64,000 nucleotides of DNA from Delphinus delphis (GCF_949987515.2 NC_082698.1:6052455-6116454); one strand, 5' to 3'; shown: positions 43,040 to 54,571, numbered from the stretch's first letter. Program-made: numbers and translations. The notes: generated by a model from the sequence alone, not told the origin.

Positions 43040-44596
43040 TTCTCTCTTTCTCTTCCAGAGCTCCAGGATTTTGTGTCCTTATTTATTTTCTTTGTTTTTA
43101 CCATCTTTCCTAGGTCCTTCTCCATTTATTCCTTCCATTTGACTTCTACAAATGCTCTGATACCTCCACTGTTAAAGAAAAATCCATATCCATCCATCCC
43201 CAAACTTTTCTATCTTATAGCCAAACTCTGCATGCCTGTAGGCTCTGCTGCCCTCCCTCTTCTCTATCCATTTTCCTCTCATACCCGCCCCCCCCACCCT
43301 TCAGGGGTCCCAAAGGGGGGACCATTTTCTTGTCAAATCCAATACTTTTTTCTCAATCCACTCTCTCCTTCTGTCCCTGTTGGCATCCTCTCCTTGAGGG
43401 TACCCTGTACTCTCTTCCACAGTGATCTTTTTCCCAGTGTCCCCAGCCTGTCCCACTATGAATTCTCCTTACTTGGGCCTCTAGGTGTGGATGGATGGAT
43501 GCCAAGGCAGTCAGTTCTCAGCCCTGGGGTCTTAATCCGTAGGCTTCCTCTGGGACCCGTCTCCCAATGCCAGCGACTCCAAAATGAACGCCCAGTCCCG
43601 ACCTGCCATTCACTGCCCAGTCATTCAGGGACGTCCCATCAGCCTCGCAGAGCCAGGCCCTCCAAACATGATTTCCTGGTCTTCCCCAGCTCTGCTTAGC
43701 GGACTTTCATTCCCAACCGCACTCCCTTCTGCTCAGGCTGGCAGGAGCTTTTTTTTTTACCGTCTAGATCTGGTCTCAGTGCTCACATCTCTTCCTTCAA
43801 AGTCTCTCTTGGGTGTGCCCTTCCTCTTCCTTGCCCTGTTCCAGATTTGTATCCTGCACACCTGGGTTTTCAACAGTCTGCTAGACAACCTTCCAGAAAT
43901 TTCCTAGTACCGATTTATCTTATAAAGAAGCCAGACTAGAATCTGAGGCTTGCCGTGGTCCTCTCTCTGTCTTCTCCCCGCCAGCTGAGTGTTCATTCTC
44001 AAGCACAGAGCGTCACTGTGATGCTCGCTCACCTTTCATGGTCCCCCCGTTCTGGGAAGGGGAATCCTGGTTCCGTAGAAGAGCTCGTAAGTCCCTTAGC
44101 GTCATGACTCCAGGCTCCCTGTTCGTGTGTGTCGCTGTTTCCCATCCTCTTCCACCTCAGGACCACCCCCTTTCAGATCACATACCCTTGGTTTCACCTA
44201 AATGGAATTATCCTTCATTTTCAAACATGCCTGGACATTGACACCTCCACGTCTCCGCTCATACAGCCCTCTTGTCTAGAATGCAGTCATTGCCTTTGCC
44301 TGGTGAATTCGCATCCACTTATTCTTTTTAATGTACAACTCCGACGTAACCTTCAAAAGTGTCTCCTGTTCAATCTGCAGTCCCCCTACCCCTGTCCCAA
44401 CTCAGATAGGATTTTTCCTCCTCTTTTGATCCATATGTCTGTATCATAGCACATGTATTTTATTACATCGATTAATAGGCCTGCTCATCCCCACAGAGCA
44501 TGAACTACATGGGATCTGACATACAATGTCTTCCCTTTGAATCCCCAGCGCCAGACCTGTACATTAGTAGATGCCAATAAACACCAATTGAATTAA
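43040..44596 (+). mobile_element. L2 LINE remnant, sense; 3' end clear
   Basis: The 3' part is recognisable: CCACAGAGCATGAACTACAT, TTTGAATCCCCAGCGCCAGA, CTGTACATTAGTAGATGCCA and ATAAACACCAATTGAATT (44490-44596) match the L2 3' terminus. Upstream 43040-44270 has the pyrimidine-rich CTTCC/CTCC style of internal L2 sequence, but alignment by eye is poor, so the left boundary is soft. The 233-codon open frame at 42998-43699 lies in this fossil and looks non-coding. Confidence 0.5.
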
Positions 44597-45649
44597 ACGT
44601 TGTGACCCCTTCCCGCTGAAGGGACAGCGTCGGGTCCCAATGAACTGGTTTATCCAGTCCCAACTTTCCACTGTATTTACCATGATTCCGCAGTACACAG
44701 TCAGCCCAAGTTTTCCAGAAAACCCTGGGCCCATTCCCACACGTGTGGGTTCCTCGTGGCCCCTCTTTTCTCTGCCTCTATAGGAGTTGTGCTCCTTCTT
44801 CACCATCTGTCCCCTCCCCCCTCTTCCATGCTGTCTGCGCTTACCATTCAAATGCAGCTGGTACACGGCCTGGCGAAGACCCCCGGTGTGCTCTCCAGCT
44901 GTCTTTCCCTATTTGTCTTATCTCCCAGGATTTTGTGTAAGCTGAAGGACGACAAAGACCATGCCCGACAGCTGCGAGTTCTACCAATGTTGGCTTCATG
45001 CACACAGTTGTATATCACATTCTTGATGAGTCGTTTAGATATCTCATACGGCATTTCTAAGAACTCAAGACCATCAGAGCAACAGTTTTAAGGCTGAACC
45101 CTTGGGCTCTAATCACGGAGTTGCCAAAGCATGAGTAGGAGTCTGGAAATGACTAGAATTTGAGCAACAGAAACCCTCTGCCCCCAGCCTGATCCAGTTG
45201 GTACTGTGCCTTTCACCAGATTTTAATAAAGCTACAAATCTCTTCTCAACTAGTTTACTCTAGAATTTAAAAGAGCTTATTTGTAGAGGACAGTCACTGA
45301 AGCTGAGTCTTAAATTACCCAGTATCCATGTCTGTACCATCTCAGGGCAGTCAGAAGCCCTCCCAGCTCTGCAAAATAGCCCATGGTCTAATTCTAGGGC
45401 AAAAGATGTTATAAGCTGCTTCCATTCGGCTATTTCTCCCGAATGCCTAGACATTTGCACACGAGTGTCTAAAAAGCAGAGTATGTTTTCTCGTTAGTAT
45501 TCTATTCATAAAGCAGGTATCTGTAACAAAGTTCCACTTTTATGCCCCCTAAAAGAAGTCAATAAAAATATATTTACCCTGAAAGTGAAAAATGCATCCC
45601 ATAAATGTTTTCATTTTGCCTAAATGACCTCCCCCCGCCCCCACACACA
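44597..45649 (+). other. ADAM12: Intron, no recognised feature
   Basis: No repeat or exon recognised. Confidence 0.45.
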
Positions 45650-45795
45650 GAAAGTTGCTCTCCACTGGTCATGCTGAGGATAATATTAGTCTCTGCTTCA
45701 CGGGGGGCCAAGAGAATTAAATAAGTTGATGTACGAAGAGAGCTTAGCACAGTGCCTGGGGCAGAGCAACAAATCAGTAAAGGTTCACTCTGGTT
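45650..45795 (+). repeat. MIR SINE fragment (3' half)
   Basis: GAGGATAATATTAGTCTCTG, AGAGAATTAAATAAGTTGAT, GAGCTTAGCACAGTGCCTGG and AGTAAAGGTTCACTC correspond to MIR (GGATAATAATAGTACCT...GATTAAATGAGTTAATAC...AGCACAGTGCCTGGCACATAGTAA). Confidence 0.75.
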
Positions 45796-46919
45796 ATAAC
45801 TGCACACCCAAGATTGCAATCAATAATGACTATCGATTTTACTTTTATGCTGCTTAAACAATTCCGAGTTGGGCACGAGACTTCTGATGAGGATTTGATA
45901 GACGGTGGCATCAGCCCCTTGGGATGGGACCCTCATGCCGGGGTCTCCCATGCAGAGGGCAGCCTTGGCGCTGCTCGCTCAGCAGCTGCTGGCCCAGCGA
46001 CATGGTCCTGTTGGCCACCTCCCCGCGATGTGTTGCAGCCACACACACAGATGCTCTGAGCTTGCAGACGGGATGAATGGGTCTAAGGGGAAAAGCAAAA
46101 GGTTGAAGTCATTCCAATCCCACACAGGTGGACGGGGGCCCACCGTCTGGGCTTGCTTGTCCTTGCCCCGCTGTCACAGCCTCGGCTGGGTCACGTCCCT
46201 TTCGGGGGGACAGCTTTAATGTGGAGAAAGGAATGTGCCCTTCCCTGAGATCCTAAAAGTCCACAGCACTTTGTGATGTCAAAACAAGGCATTAGAAGGC
46301 ACCAGCAAGCGCTGTTTCTCACCATGACTAAGCCCAGAGCTGGGAGTCTGACTGAGTCTCCTCCTTGCTGCCCAAACGTAGGCATCTTGGGACCCCGAGG
46401 AGCCTGGGACACCAGCCATCGCTTTGTTTGTTGTTTATATAGAAAATCGAGAGAGCACCTCTGTACCGACTCCAACTCCAGTAAAGCTGAATGGGTCTTC
46501 GTTAAAGGGCTTTGCTCAGCGTGTTGTCAGAGGGATTGCGGGGGACCCACTGTGGACAGATGAGGGGGAACCTCGTGACTTACAGACCGCTGTGCTCATA
46601 CAGTCTCACGGAGGGGGGACCCCCCTCCCCCCTCCCCCATGCTATGCCAGAACTGCTTACGTTGTACTTAATTTTGCATCATTTTGCCTTGATTTGGAGA
46701 GTCTTTAGGGAATTTCAATGGAAAATAAGCAAGCCTGTTCAGTGTTGACTGCCGAACCAGAAATACAACTCAATCCCCTGCTTGTAGAAAAAGCCTTAGA
46801 TGTAAAAGTTGTATTTCACAGAATAGGTGAATGGGGGTTCCTTCAAATGTCCAGGGTATTTTCAAGTACTTTTTTGCAAGTTGACAGAGTCTGGGGGAAA
46901 AAAGAGGCTTAAAACTAAA
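45796..46919 (+). other. ADAM12: Intron, no transposon recognised; contains a G/C palindrome
   Basis: Unique-looking. Exon-like open frames exist but without splice-site support. The G/C-rich palindrome at 46610-46628 is entered separately. Confidence 0.45.
46610..46638. other. Perfect G/C palindrome with adjacent C-tract
   Basis: GGAGGGGGG at 46610-46618 is separated by one A from its exact complement CCCCCCTCC at 46620-46628, followed by further C5-6 runs to 46638. The arms can fold into a hairpin, and the C side fits an i-motif/quadruplex pattern. No repeat family explains it. Confidence 0.75.
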
Positions 46920-47095
46920 GTGTTTGGAGCTGCTGCCAATTGAAAATGAATCACAAATGAAGATAAATCACCCCTGAGCATATAATGTGGAACAATGGGA
47001 AAGTATTATCAGAATTGTAACAATCTGATTTGCATGCAGCTTTTCAGAGACGGAGCTGTACGAGCGTGAACTGAAGCAGGCAGACATACTCACGT
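46920..47095. promoter_or_regulatory. Candidate intronic enhancer: SOX sites with octamer
   Basis: Within 45 bp are SOX-type AACAATGG at 46991-46998, an inverted SOX pair ATTGTAACAAT at 47014-47024 (perfect palindrome) and an octamer ATTTGCAT at 47028-47035. Upstream are TGAATCACA and GATAAATCAC motifs. The segment is free of recognised repeats. Motif presence is seen; enhancer function and conservation are inferred. Confidence 0.35.
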
Positions 47096-47098
47096 AAT

Positions 47099-47116
47099 GG
47101 GAGGGGGAGGGGGGGA
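47099..47116 (+). other. G-rich quadruplex-type run
   Basis: GGGAGGGGGAGGGGGGG can supply four G3 runs on the + strand, so it could form a quadruplex in DNA or in ADAM12 pre-mRNA. It directly follows the SOX/octamer segment. Confidence 0.55.
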
Positions 47117-47344
47117 AATCAGTCTAAGATTCCAAACATGTATGTCAGGAGATGATTATTGGATTTGAAAAAATATGCTGTGTTTTACAAAGTATTCCCC
47201 CCACCAGCTCTTTCTGTGCCATGAGGGATTCCAAAGAGCGTTTATAAAATGCACTAACTACCAAGACACCGTAGGGCGTACCAACAAGACGATTAATAAC
47301 ACGACTTACTACGTATCTGTTGCTCTTTCTTATTCTGCACACGT

Positions 47345-47485
47345 GTTGTCACTAATCCGTATAGTGATCTCGCAAGCGTTCTTTCTCCATTTTACAGCTG
47401 AGGACACGATTCAGAAGGCTTCCACAGCTTGCCTCAGGCCACACAGACAATGAGTACCAGTCAGGGTTCAGACTCAGTTTACCCT
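47345..47485 (-). repeat. MIR SINE, antisense
   Basis: TCCATTTTACAGCTGAGGAC, TTCCACAGCTTGCCTCAGGC, CACACAGACAATGAGTACCA and GGTTCAGACTCAG follow antisense MIR (ATTTTACAGATGAGGAAAC...GTCACACAGCTAGTAAGTGGC...GGATTCGAACCCAGG). Confidence 0.75.
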
Positions 47486-47744
47486 GGCCTTAAACATATC
47501 TGCTTTTCTGGGGGCTTGCCGGGGCCTCCCAAGCAAGTGAGGGGCAGGAAGGAGCCACTTCCTGTCGTGGCCTCTATGTGTCTTCCAAAGAGTAGACTGA
47601 ACCTTGACCCGCTGTACACAAGCTTGTCAGGTGGAAGAGATGTGGTCCCAGATAGAGACGCTGCAGTTTTGAACAGAGTCGTGTTTCTAAGAGATGAGAG
47701 GACACCATTTCCTGAATGACATTTTTTTAGAAGACAGTTTTACT
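47486..47744 (+). other. ADAM12: Intron, no recognised feature
   Basis: Short unique stretch. Confidence 0.4.
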
Positions 47745-48200
47745 TCCTAGTTATGATTTTTCTAATCGACGTATAATTCACATCACATAAAATTCACCCT
47801 TGTAACGTGACAGTGTCAGCAGTTTTTACTATATTCACAAAGTTGTACACTCATCACCACAATTTCATGCCAGCACATTTCCATCATCCCCCCGCCAAAG
47901 GAACCGCATACCTATTAAAGTCGCTTCCTGTTTCCCATCTTCCATCTCCCCCACCCCCTGGCAAGCCCTCATCTTCCTGTGTCTGTGCATTTGCCTGTTC
48001 TGGACGTTTCCTCTAAATGGAATCATACACTGTGTGGCCTCCTGTGTCTGGCTCTTTTCACTCCGCCTGTTTTCAGGGTTCAACCGTGCTGCAGCGTGGG
48101 TCAGAATTTCATTCCTTTTTTAAGGCTGAGTAATATTCCATTGCACCGATACAGCACACTTTGCTTATCCATTCATCAGTGACTGAAGGACATTCTGAAG
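47745..48200 (-). mobile_element. Old L1 remnant (L1M-type), 3' UTR plus ORF2 end
   Basis: TAATCGACGTATAATTCACA, AAATTCACCCTTGTAACG, GTTGTACACTCATCACCACA, GGACGTTTCCTCTAAATGGA, TTAAGGCTGAGTAATATTCC and TATCCATTCATCAGTG give the antisense order of an older mammalian L1. Strongly diverged. Confidence 0.82.
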
Positions 48201-48389
48201 CCACTCTAAATTTTGTTCCAAAGAGTTTGGCGTAAGCCCTAGCAAACCAGTAAAGTAAGGTCGTTTGCTCTGAAATAGAGGCATAGCAGTGACCTAGCGG
48301 CAGCTGCAAGTAAAGCAGCGGCTGCCCGTTGCTGGTGAAATAACATGGAAGATCCTGACCAGGACCCCCCAGGCCGGTATCCTGCTGCC

Positions 48390-48785
48390 AGCTGCTCGCT
48401 TACTGGGGTCCAACCGCTCTTCTCTCAGTTCTCAGATATGTGTCCTTTCCATCTCAGGGTCTGTTCTGTGCCTGGAAAGTTCTGCCTCCAGCTACTGCCT
48501 GCCTGGCTGCCTTCTCCTGGGCCTTCGGGCCTCAGCCTAAATGTCGAAAGAAGACAATTGACTGCTGTGTCTGAAACAGGCCAGCCCACCCCTTATTTTT
48601 TCCTCCTGCTCCCCTTTCTTTTCCTTTACAGCAGATCTCATAATTTATCATCATGTGTCTCTTTAGTTTATGTCCATCTCCTCCATTACCTAGAATCGCC
48701 ACTGACAGCACGATTTTTGTCGTTGTCACTTCATCTCCAGGGCCTGGCTGGATCAATATGTGGACTCAGTCAATATCCACATGGG
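48390..48785 (+). mobile_element. L2 LINE remnant, sense
   Basis: GTTCTGTGCCTGGAAAGTTC, GGGCCTCAGCCTAAATGTCG, ATTTATCATCATGTGTCTC and CTCCAGGGCCTGGC are the L2 3' segment (CTCTGCCTGGAACGCTC...GTCTCAGCTCAAATGTC...ATCCCCAGCGCCTGGC). Confidence 0.6.
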
Positions 48786-48796
48786 TACCTGCCTCT

Positions 48797-48985
48797 GGGA
48801 CAGCGGTCCCCAGAGTAGCAGAATCAGCATCACCTGGGAACTGGTGGAAATGCCAGTTCTCAGGACCCACCCATGACCTCCTGAATCAGAAACTCTGGGG
48901 CTGGGGGTCAGCAGTCTGAGACTTAGCAAGCCCTCCAGGCGATTCTGATGCTTTTACTCAAATTTGAAAAGCACTGGTGTAGGAA
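48797..48985. mobile_element. MER5/MER1-group hAT DNA transposon fossil
   Basis: GGACAGCGGTCCCCAGAGTA, GCAGAATCAGCATCACCTGG, AACTGGTGGAAATGCCAG, TGAATCAGAAACTCTGGGG, GCAAGCCCTCCAGGCGATTC and TTTGAAAAGCACTGG make an almost complete ~190-bp non-autonomous hAT-Charlie element. Confidence 0.8.
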
Positions 48986-49919
48986 ATAGCCCCCAATTCA
49001 CTCTAATTACTGCCCGTGGTGTTACAACCGCACTCTCCAAGTCCAGCCTTTTGGGCCCAGTATGTGGCTCAGAGAAGTAGGAGAGATTCCCAAGACACAC
49101 AGCGAAGGTGGCAACAAATATGGCGCCCAGGCCTCCTGCACAGTACGGTGCTTCCTTCCGTGCCCGTATGGAGCCCGCAGGTCCTAGGAAGTAGGTTCAT
49201 CTTTAGACTTTTGCCGTTGGCCGCCCCCGAGGCTGGAGAGCGCTGGCCGTCTCCCTGGGACACAGCATCTTCAGGACATGTGTCGGACGCTGGCTCTTCT
49301 CTGGAAAGGCTTAGAGTGGGTGTGGAGAGGCAGGGCCGTGGGCATGCTAATGGTGGTCCCTTAATTGTGCACACCTGCTGTTGAAAAGTAAAGTGACCCC
49401 CATGTCAAGTGTAGTGAGAAAACCGAAGCTCATTTAGCACCGGGATGTCAAATCCTTCCGAAAGTTCCCTCCAGGTGGTGGCTGATGTCTGGCCTTGGGG
49501 CCTGCATCAGCCCAGCCCCAGGAGAGGGAGCTGCCCACCCCCCCGCCCCGGGGTTGCTTTGATGTCTCAAGCAAGGACATGAGCCCCTCCAGTCAACCAT
49601 GGGGAGTGGGTTGTCTCCATGTCACAGCACTCGACAGATCCCTAGGGGCCTCTGACACTCACCCCAGAGATTTCCTGACATCAGTAACTCTGTTTAAATC
49701 ACAAACATCTCATCGCGCCCACGAAAGTTGAACATTTCCATTAGTTTTCATGTAAGCCAGTTGTTTTTAAACGTTTCTTAAAACAATAGAGCCCTTTCCT
49801 TCAAATGAAAAACCCAGGGCAGAAAGTGGGAGGGGAGCAGTAATGGGCGGTGAGGCTGCAGAAGGAGGTGGATGAATCGTCACAATGTTTATCACGCGTG
49901 AACCGAGCTGAACATTGCT
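48986..49919 (+). other. ADAM12: Intron, no recognised feature
   Basis: Mixed-composition intron; short open frames without support. Confidence 0.45.
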
Positions 49920-50070
49920 CTTCGCCGTCCGTAGGCCTTGGCCCTTCGATGCCCTTTAGCCCAGTGGGGCCATTCAATCCCGTCTCGCAGATGAGGACAC
50001 ACTCATGCGGGAAGTTTCAATAACTTCTTGAGGAAGGTCAAGAAGCTAGTGTGTGCGGGGCCTGGGCTCA
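49920..50070 (-). repeat. MIR SINE fragment, antisense
   Basis: CAATCCCGTCTCGCAGATGA, GGACACACTCATGCGGGAAG, TCAATAACTTCTTGAGGAAG, GTCAAGAAGCTAGTGTG and GGGGCCTGGGCTCAGAGC resemble antisense MIR (TTTTACAGATGAGGAAACTGAGGC...TAACTTGCCCAAGGTCACACAGC). Confidence 0.65.
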
Positions 50071-50949
50071 GAGCCCTGTGGGCTGACCCCGAGCCCCTGG
50101 ACTCGCCCCTGCCCCAGGCTGGGTCACCAAGCCCTTACCAGATGCTTCTCGCATCTGGAGCTTATCCTGTTTCCCTCCAGGTGTCTTTTCTCTTGCCTTT
50201 GAATGACCACGTTTGTGCTGCTCTGTGTACCTCCCTGGAGGTGACGACTTCCTCAGGTTCGCCCTGGCCTGTGACCCACCGACCAGTGGTGGCCGGGCCT
50301 GGGCTCAGTGGCCCTGTGGAGGGAGACAGTCTCCGATCCTTCCCATCCCACCTCCAGCTCCCTGTCGGCTCCTGCCCTTTCCTCCCAGTCCACAGGCTGC
50401 CTTGCCTCGATTTCCCACCCACAGCGTGATGCCTTCTCAGTGTCGTGTTATCATTAGGGGACTGGTCCCCGTGCTTCTGCACCTGTGATTTGAGGGACTT
50501 CCTTCAGGCACTGAAGCCCTCATCCGGTGACCTATGGACAGACTCTCCCTGGTTATTTCCTGGGGTGAACACTGGCGTCATCCACCCTCCCTCTCTGGGG
50601 AATTATTCCTCTTTTCCAGAGCTGGCTGACCTACCACCACACTTGGATCTCCCTCCCCCTTACTTTCAGAGATGGAGGAAAATACAGATCTATGCTTTAA
50701 AGACTCAGCATCCTAGCGGGCCAGCAGCAGCACGGATAACCAAGTGTGTTTCTGTGTCAGCCAGGCCAGGCGTGTCTTGAATTTTGATACTATCTGTACC
50801 GTATTTTCCTTCATAGCCTTCACAGCACTCAGCCCATTATTTGGCAAAGACTAGCTACTCAAAAGATAATAAAAGAGTCACACTGCTGAACTATAAATGA
50901 TATCACTCGACCTGGTTTCTAAGCCTTTGTTTGTATGTTGGATCATGTG
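50071..50949 (+). other. ADAM12: Intron, no confident feature
   Basis: Possibly contains L2-like sequence near 50780-50880 (TTCATAGCCTTCACAGCACT) but not clear enough to name. Confidence 0.4.
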
Positions 50950-52180
50950 GTTTACATGCTGTGAAATAACAGAAAATGTTGATATTGATCTCTGCCTCCC
51001 CAGTTCCTGATACGGGGCTCCTAAAACCTTTGTAATTTCTGAAGTGATGAGGTACTAAGAGCATCTCTTGTTCTAATATTTGGTCTTGGCTCCAGTTCCT
51101 GAAGCAGACTTCCTAAATCCCTTGGGATTTCCTGGGCGTTAGCAGTGTCTTTTGTTTTAAGTGAGGCAACTCTGGGTGGGCCCCGGATGGGGGCTGGTCA
51201 CCAGAAGGACCAGGCCGTGATTAGAAGCTTGGAATTTTCAGCCCCACCTTCATTCCCTGGAGAGGGAAGAGGGGCTAGAAATGGAGCTCATGACTGATTG
51301 CACCTATGTGATGAAACCTCCGTAAAAATCCCAATAGCGGGGCTTCCCTGGTGGCGCAGTGGTTGGGAGTCCGCCTGCCAATACAGGGGACATGGGTTCG
51401 ATCCCTGGCCCGAGAGGATCCCACATGCTGTGGAGCAACTGAGCCCATGCGCCACAACTACTGAGCCCATGAGCCACAACTGATGAGCCTGCGTGCCACA
51501 ACTACTGAAGCCCGTGCGCCTACAGCCCGTGCTCCGCAACAAGAGAAGCCACCGCAATGAGAAGCCCGCGCACCGCAACAAAGAGTAGTCCCCGCTCGCT
51601 GCAACTAGAGAAAGCCCACGCACAGCAACGAAGACCCAACACAGCCAAAAACAAAAACAAATAAATAAATTAATTTAAAAACAAATCCCAATAGTAGGCG
51701 GTCCAAAGAGCTGCCGGGTTGGTGAACCCATCCACGTCCTGGCGGGGGAGGCACATGTCTCAACTCCCCAGGGACAGAGCCCCTGTGCACCTCACCTCAC
51801 ATGTCTCTTCATCTGGCTGTTCGTCTGTATCCTTTATCATATCCTTTTATAAAATAAACTGGTAGATGTAAGTAAGTGTTTCCCTGAGTTCTGTGAGCTG
51901 TACCAGCAGATAAATCCAAGGGTGGGAGGTTGTGGGAACCTCCGATTTGTAGCTGAGTCGGACAGAGGTTATAGGTAACATGGGGACCTTCGACCTGTGA
52001 TCGGCATCTTGGTGGGGGGCAGCCTTGGGAGACAGAGCCCTTCACTTGTGGGGTCTGAGCTAACTCAGGTTTTGCCGTCAGAGCTGAATTGAATTGTAGG
52101 CCGCCCAGCTGGTGTCACAGAGAATCGCTTGGTGGGGGGAAGACCCTGCACACCTGGTATCAGAAGTGCCGAGTGTCCGG
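50950..52180 (+). mobile_element. Probable solitary endogenous-retrovirus LTR, split by a SINE
   Basis: The right half has LTR-like content: TTTATAAAATAAACTGGTAG (polyadenylation signal), TTTCCCTGAGTTCTGTGAGC, GGTTGTGGGAACCTCCGATT and a terminal AGAAGTGCCGAGTG. The left half shares the GATCATGTGG / TCTTGGCTCCAGTTCC style of mammalian LTRs. I recognise the layout but do not assign the family. No internal retroviral genes are visible. The CHR SINE at 51338-51682 interrupts it. Confidence 0.5.
51326..51694 (+). mobile_element. Cetacean CHR-type SINE, long form
   Basis: SINE body 51338-51682 with CCACAACTACTGAGCCCATG units, GCCACCGCAATGAGAAGCCC and an ACAAATAAATAAATTAATTT tail. Perfect 12-bp duplication AAATCCCAATAG at 51326-51337 and 51683-51694. 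Inserted into the LTR remnant. Confidence 0.95.
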
Positions 52181-53160
52181 TCGTGTGAGAGTCAAGAGAA
52201 ACAGGAGTGTGTTCTTCCTTTATACGTGCAGGTGTTTGTAAAGATTATCCCCACTGCAAAGTGACACCTGCCTTTGTGTATTTGAGAACTGGCAGCAGCA
52301 ATGTCACTCGCTTTCAAACGAACAAGAATCGCACAACCACTTAACGTCTGATTACAGAACAGTTTTGAGTTTCTGTCGACGTGCATCTTATTGTAACGGC
52401 TACTAGTTTTTCTTGCTACAAATGCAACTCCTGATAATGGCATAAAACATAGAAAACATGGAAAAGCAAAAAGAGAAATGGCACGTAATCTCATCCCATG
52501 TCAGTGTACTTCCTTCCAGTCTTTCTTCTGTGACATGCTTGAGCTTGTGACTGGTGGTTTGCCTTGGGTAAGAAGGGTGTTACGTGCTGATTGGCTGGGG
52601 AATTTCTGTGTTCAGCCTGCTGTGGGGTTGTCAGCCCCTTCATGGCTTTTCTCAGGAGGGCTAGCTACTGCTGGCTTACACCTTCTTTACAGTGAAATAG
52701 GTATGTGTTTATTTTTTCATCTTGCACCTACAAAGATAGCAATGATATATGGCCCCTTGCTTAATCTCTTGTCATTTCTTTATAGAACCTTTGGGGATAG
52801 AATTGTGTATAAGAAGGATCATAAAACACCAAGTGCAATGTATAAATACAGTTGCCACTTACCACTTTATCTGTGGTCCTAAATCAAATACCACTTTCCT
52901 GCAGAATAAATGCAGTTCCAATACAGGCAGGGCTCACCTTAAAATATGCTAGTGAGGGGAGCCCCCTGGTTAGAAACACTTGACTCACAAGTGTTCAATA
53001 ATTACAGACTGTTCTCCTTTCTGCTGGACTTTTGGGGCTCCTGGAGAGCCAGGCTTCATTGTTCTAGGGTTTCCTGTGTAAAGGGTGTGTCTCCCGCGTC
53101 TCCACCCTTTCCCTCCTTCCCAGCTCCTAACACAGCACGTGAAATATACCAGCCTTGAAA
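52181..53160 (+). other. ADAM12: Intron, no recognised feature
   Basis: Unique-looking; 52430-52560 has text typical of ancient LINE 3' regions (TCAGTGTACTTCCTTCCAGT) but cannot be named with confidence. Confidence 0.4.
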
Positions 53161-53880
53161 CTATGCCTCCTTTCTCCCCGCCCACCTGAAACACGTGGGT
53201 CCCGCAGCGCCTCTTCATGTGGTCTCCTCCATCTCTCTCCATCCCTTCTCGTCCGCCTCCACCGCGCCGTCAGCCCGGATCTCTGCTACTTCCGTTCACA
53301 TGATGCCCCGTGACCTTTCCTGGTGCCGACCTTTGTGAACTCGGCTGCGTTTGGCACCGGCCCTGTTTCTCCTTCTTCAGCACTTCTCCTCACCTCACTC
53401 CATGACCCCAGGGCTCTCCTAGCGCCCTCTGGTCACCCTCGGGGCTTCTCTCCTGCATCCTCCTCATCTGATCCCCCCCTTCCCAGGTCCCAGAGGAGGG
53501 AGCCCTGGGTTCAGCCCTTGGCTGTATCCTTCTCATCCCACACCCTGTCCCTGTGGACCTGTCCTCTGGTGTGATTTTGAACACACACCTCTTTGCTGGT
53601 GAAGCCCAAATCACATGTCTGGCGCACGTCTGGCCCAAAAGCTCAGCCCCCACCACCACCCTCAGCGCCTTCAATGGGATGTTGGAGGTCTCTGCCCAGA
53701 TGATGTCCACGCACACCTCAGATGCAGCAGAAAGAATCCAGACTCCACGTCTTTGCCCCACGGGCTTCCTCGCCCATTTCTCTGTCTCCACTGGTCATCC
53801 CAGTAACCCCCCACCGCTCGACCCTCTCACACCATCCTTTCCCAAAGTCCTGTGGATTTGACATCATAAGTAATTTTTAT
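53161..53880 (+). mobile_element. L2-like LINE remnant, internal part
   Basis: Pyrimidine-rich sequence with TTGGCTGTATCCTTCTCATC, TGGTGAAGCCCAAATCACAT and TCCACGCACACCTCAGATGC in the order of the internal 3' region of L2 (CTGATGACTCCCAAATTTAT...GGCATCTCAAACTCAACATG). Diverged; boundaries are rough. The overlapping open frames are chance. Confidence 0.4.
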
Positions 53881-54154
53881 GTTCTTTTCCCTCCGTCTTA
53901 GTCCTACTACTATTTTCCTAGTTCCAACCTCAGCCGTTTTCACCTGGGCCACGGAATAACTGTCTGACTGTACAGGAGGCAGCTCTAACACGATTGACCT
54001 GTTTTGCTTTCAGCGTGTCAGCTGATGACCTATTAGGTGTGCAACATGAGAGACAAAATTAACGACAGGCTGCCACCTAAGCTTTTTGGAATCTGGAGGC
54101 GGTAGGAGGGAAGGAGGGAGCAGCGTTTCGTTTGGTTTGGTTCCAGTGGTGTGG
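53881..54154 (+). other. ADAM12: Intron, no recognised feature
   Basis: Short unclassified stretch. Confidence 0.4.
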
Positions 54155-54571
54155 ATGTATACGTTTCCTATTGCAGCTTGAACAAATTATCATAAACTTA
54201 GTGCTTAAAACAATGCAAATTTATTATCTTAAAATCCTGGAGGCTGTAGGAGAGAATCCTTGCCTTGCCTTTTCCAGCTTCTAGAGGCTGCCTGTATTCC
54301 TTAGCTCTTGGCCCCTTCCTCCCTCTTCAAAGCCAGCAGAGTATCATCTTCTAATCTCTCTCTCTGACTGTGACCCTCCAGCCTGTCTCTCATAAGGACC
54401 CTTTGTGATTACATTGGGCCACCCAGATAATCCAGGATAATATCTTGTCTCAAATTGCTTAATTTAATCCCATTAACAAAGTCCCTTTGTCAGGTTAAGC
54501 AACACATTCATAGGTTCCAGGAATCAAGACATGGACATCTTGGGGAGGGGGCTTTATTCAGCCCATGACAG
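54155..54571 (-). mobile_element. MLT1/MaLR-type LTR, nearly complete, antisense
   Basis: Reading the + strand: TTTCCTATTGCAGCTTGAAC, AATTTATTATCTTAAAATCC (antisense polyadenylation signal), GGAGGCTGTAGGAGAGAATC, CTTGGCCCCTTCCTCC, CTCATAAGGACCCTTTGTGA, TTACATTGGGCCACCCAGAT, AATCCAGGATAAT, TCATAGGTTCCAGG and GGACATCTTGGGG, ending CCCATGACA. This is a nearly full-length ERVL-MaLR LTR in inverted orientation, without internal sequence. Confidence 0.75.

Noticed and set aside
42998..43699. 233-codon open frame
   Set aside because: Leu/Ser/Pro-rich translation of a pyrimidine-rich L2-like stretch; no conserved residues or promoter/splice context.
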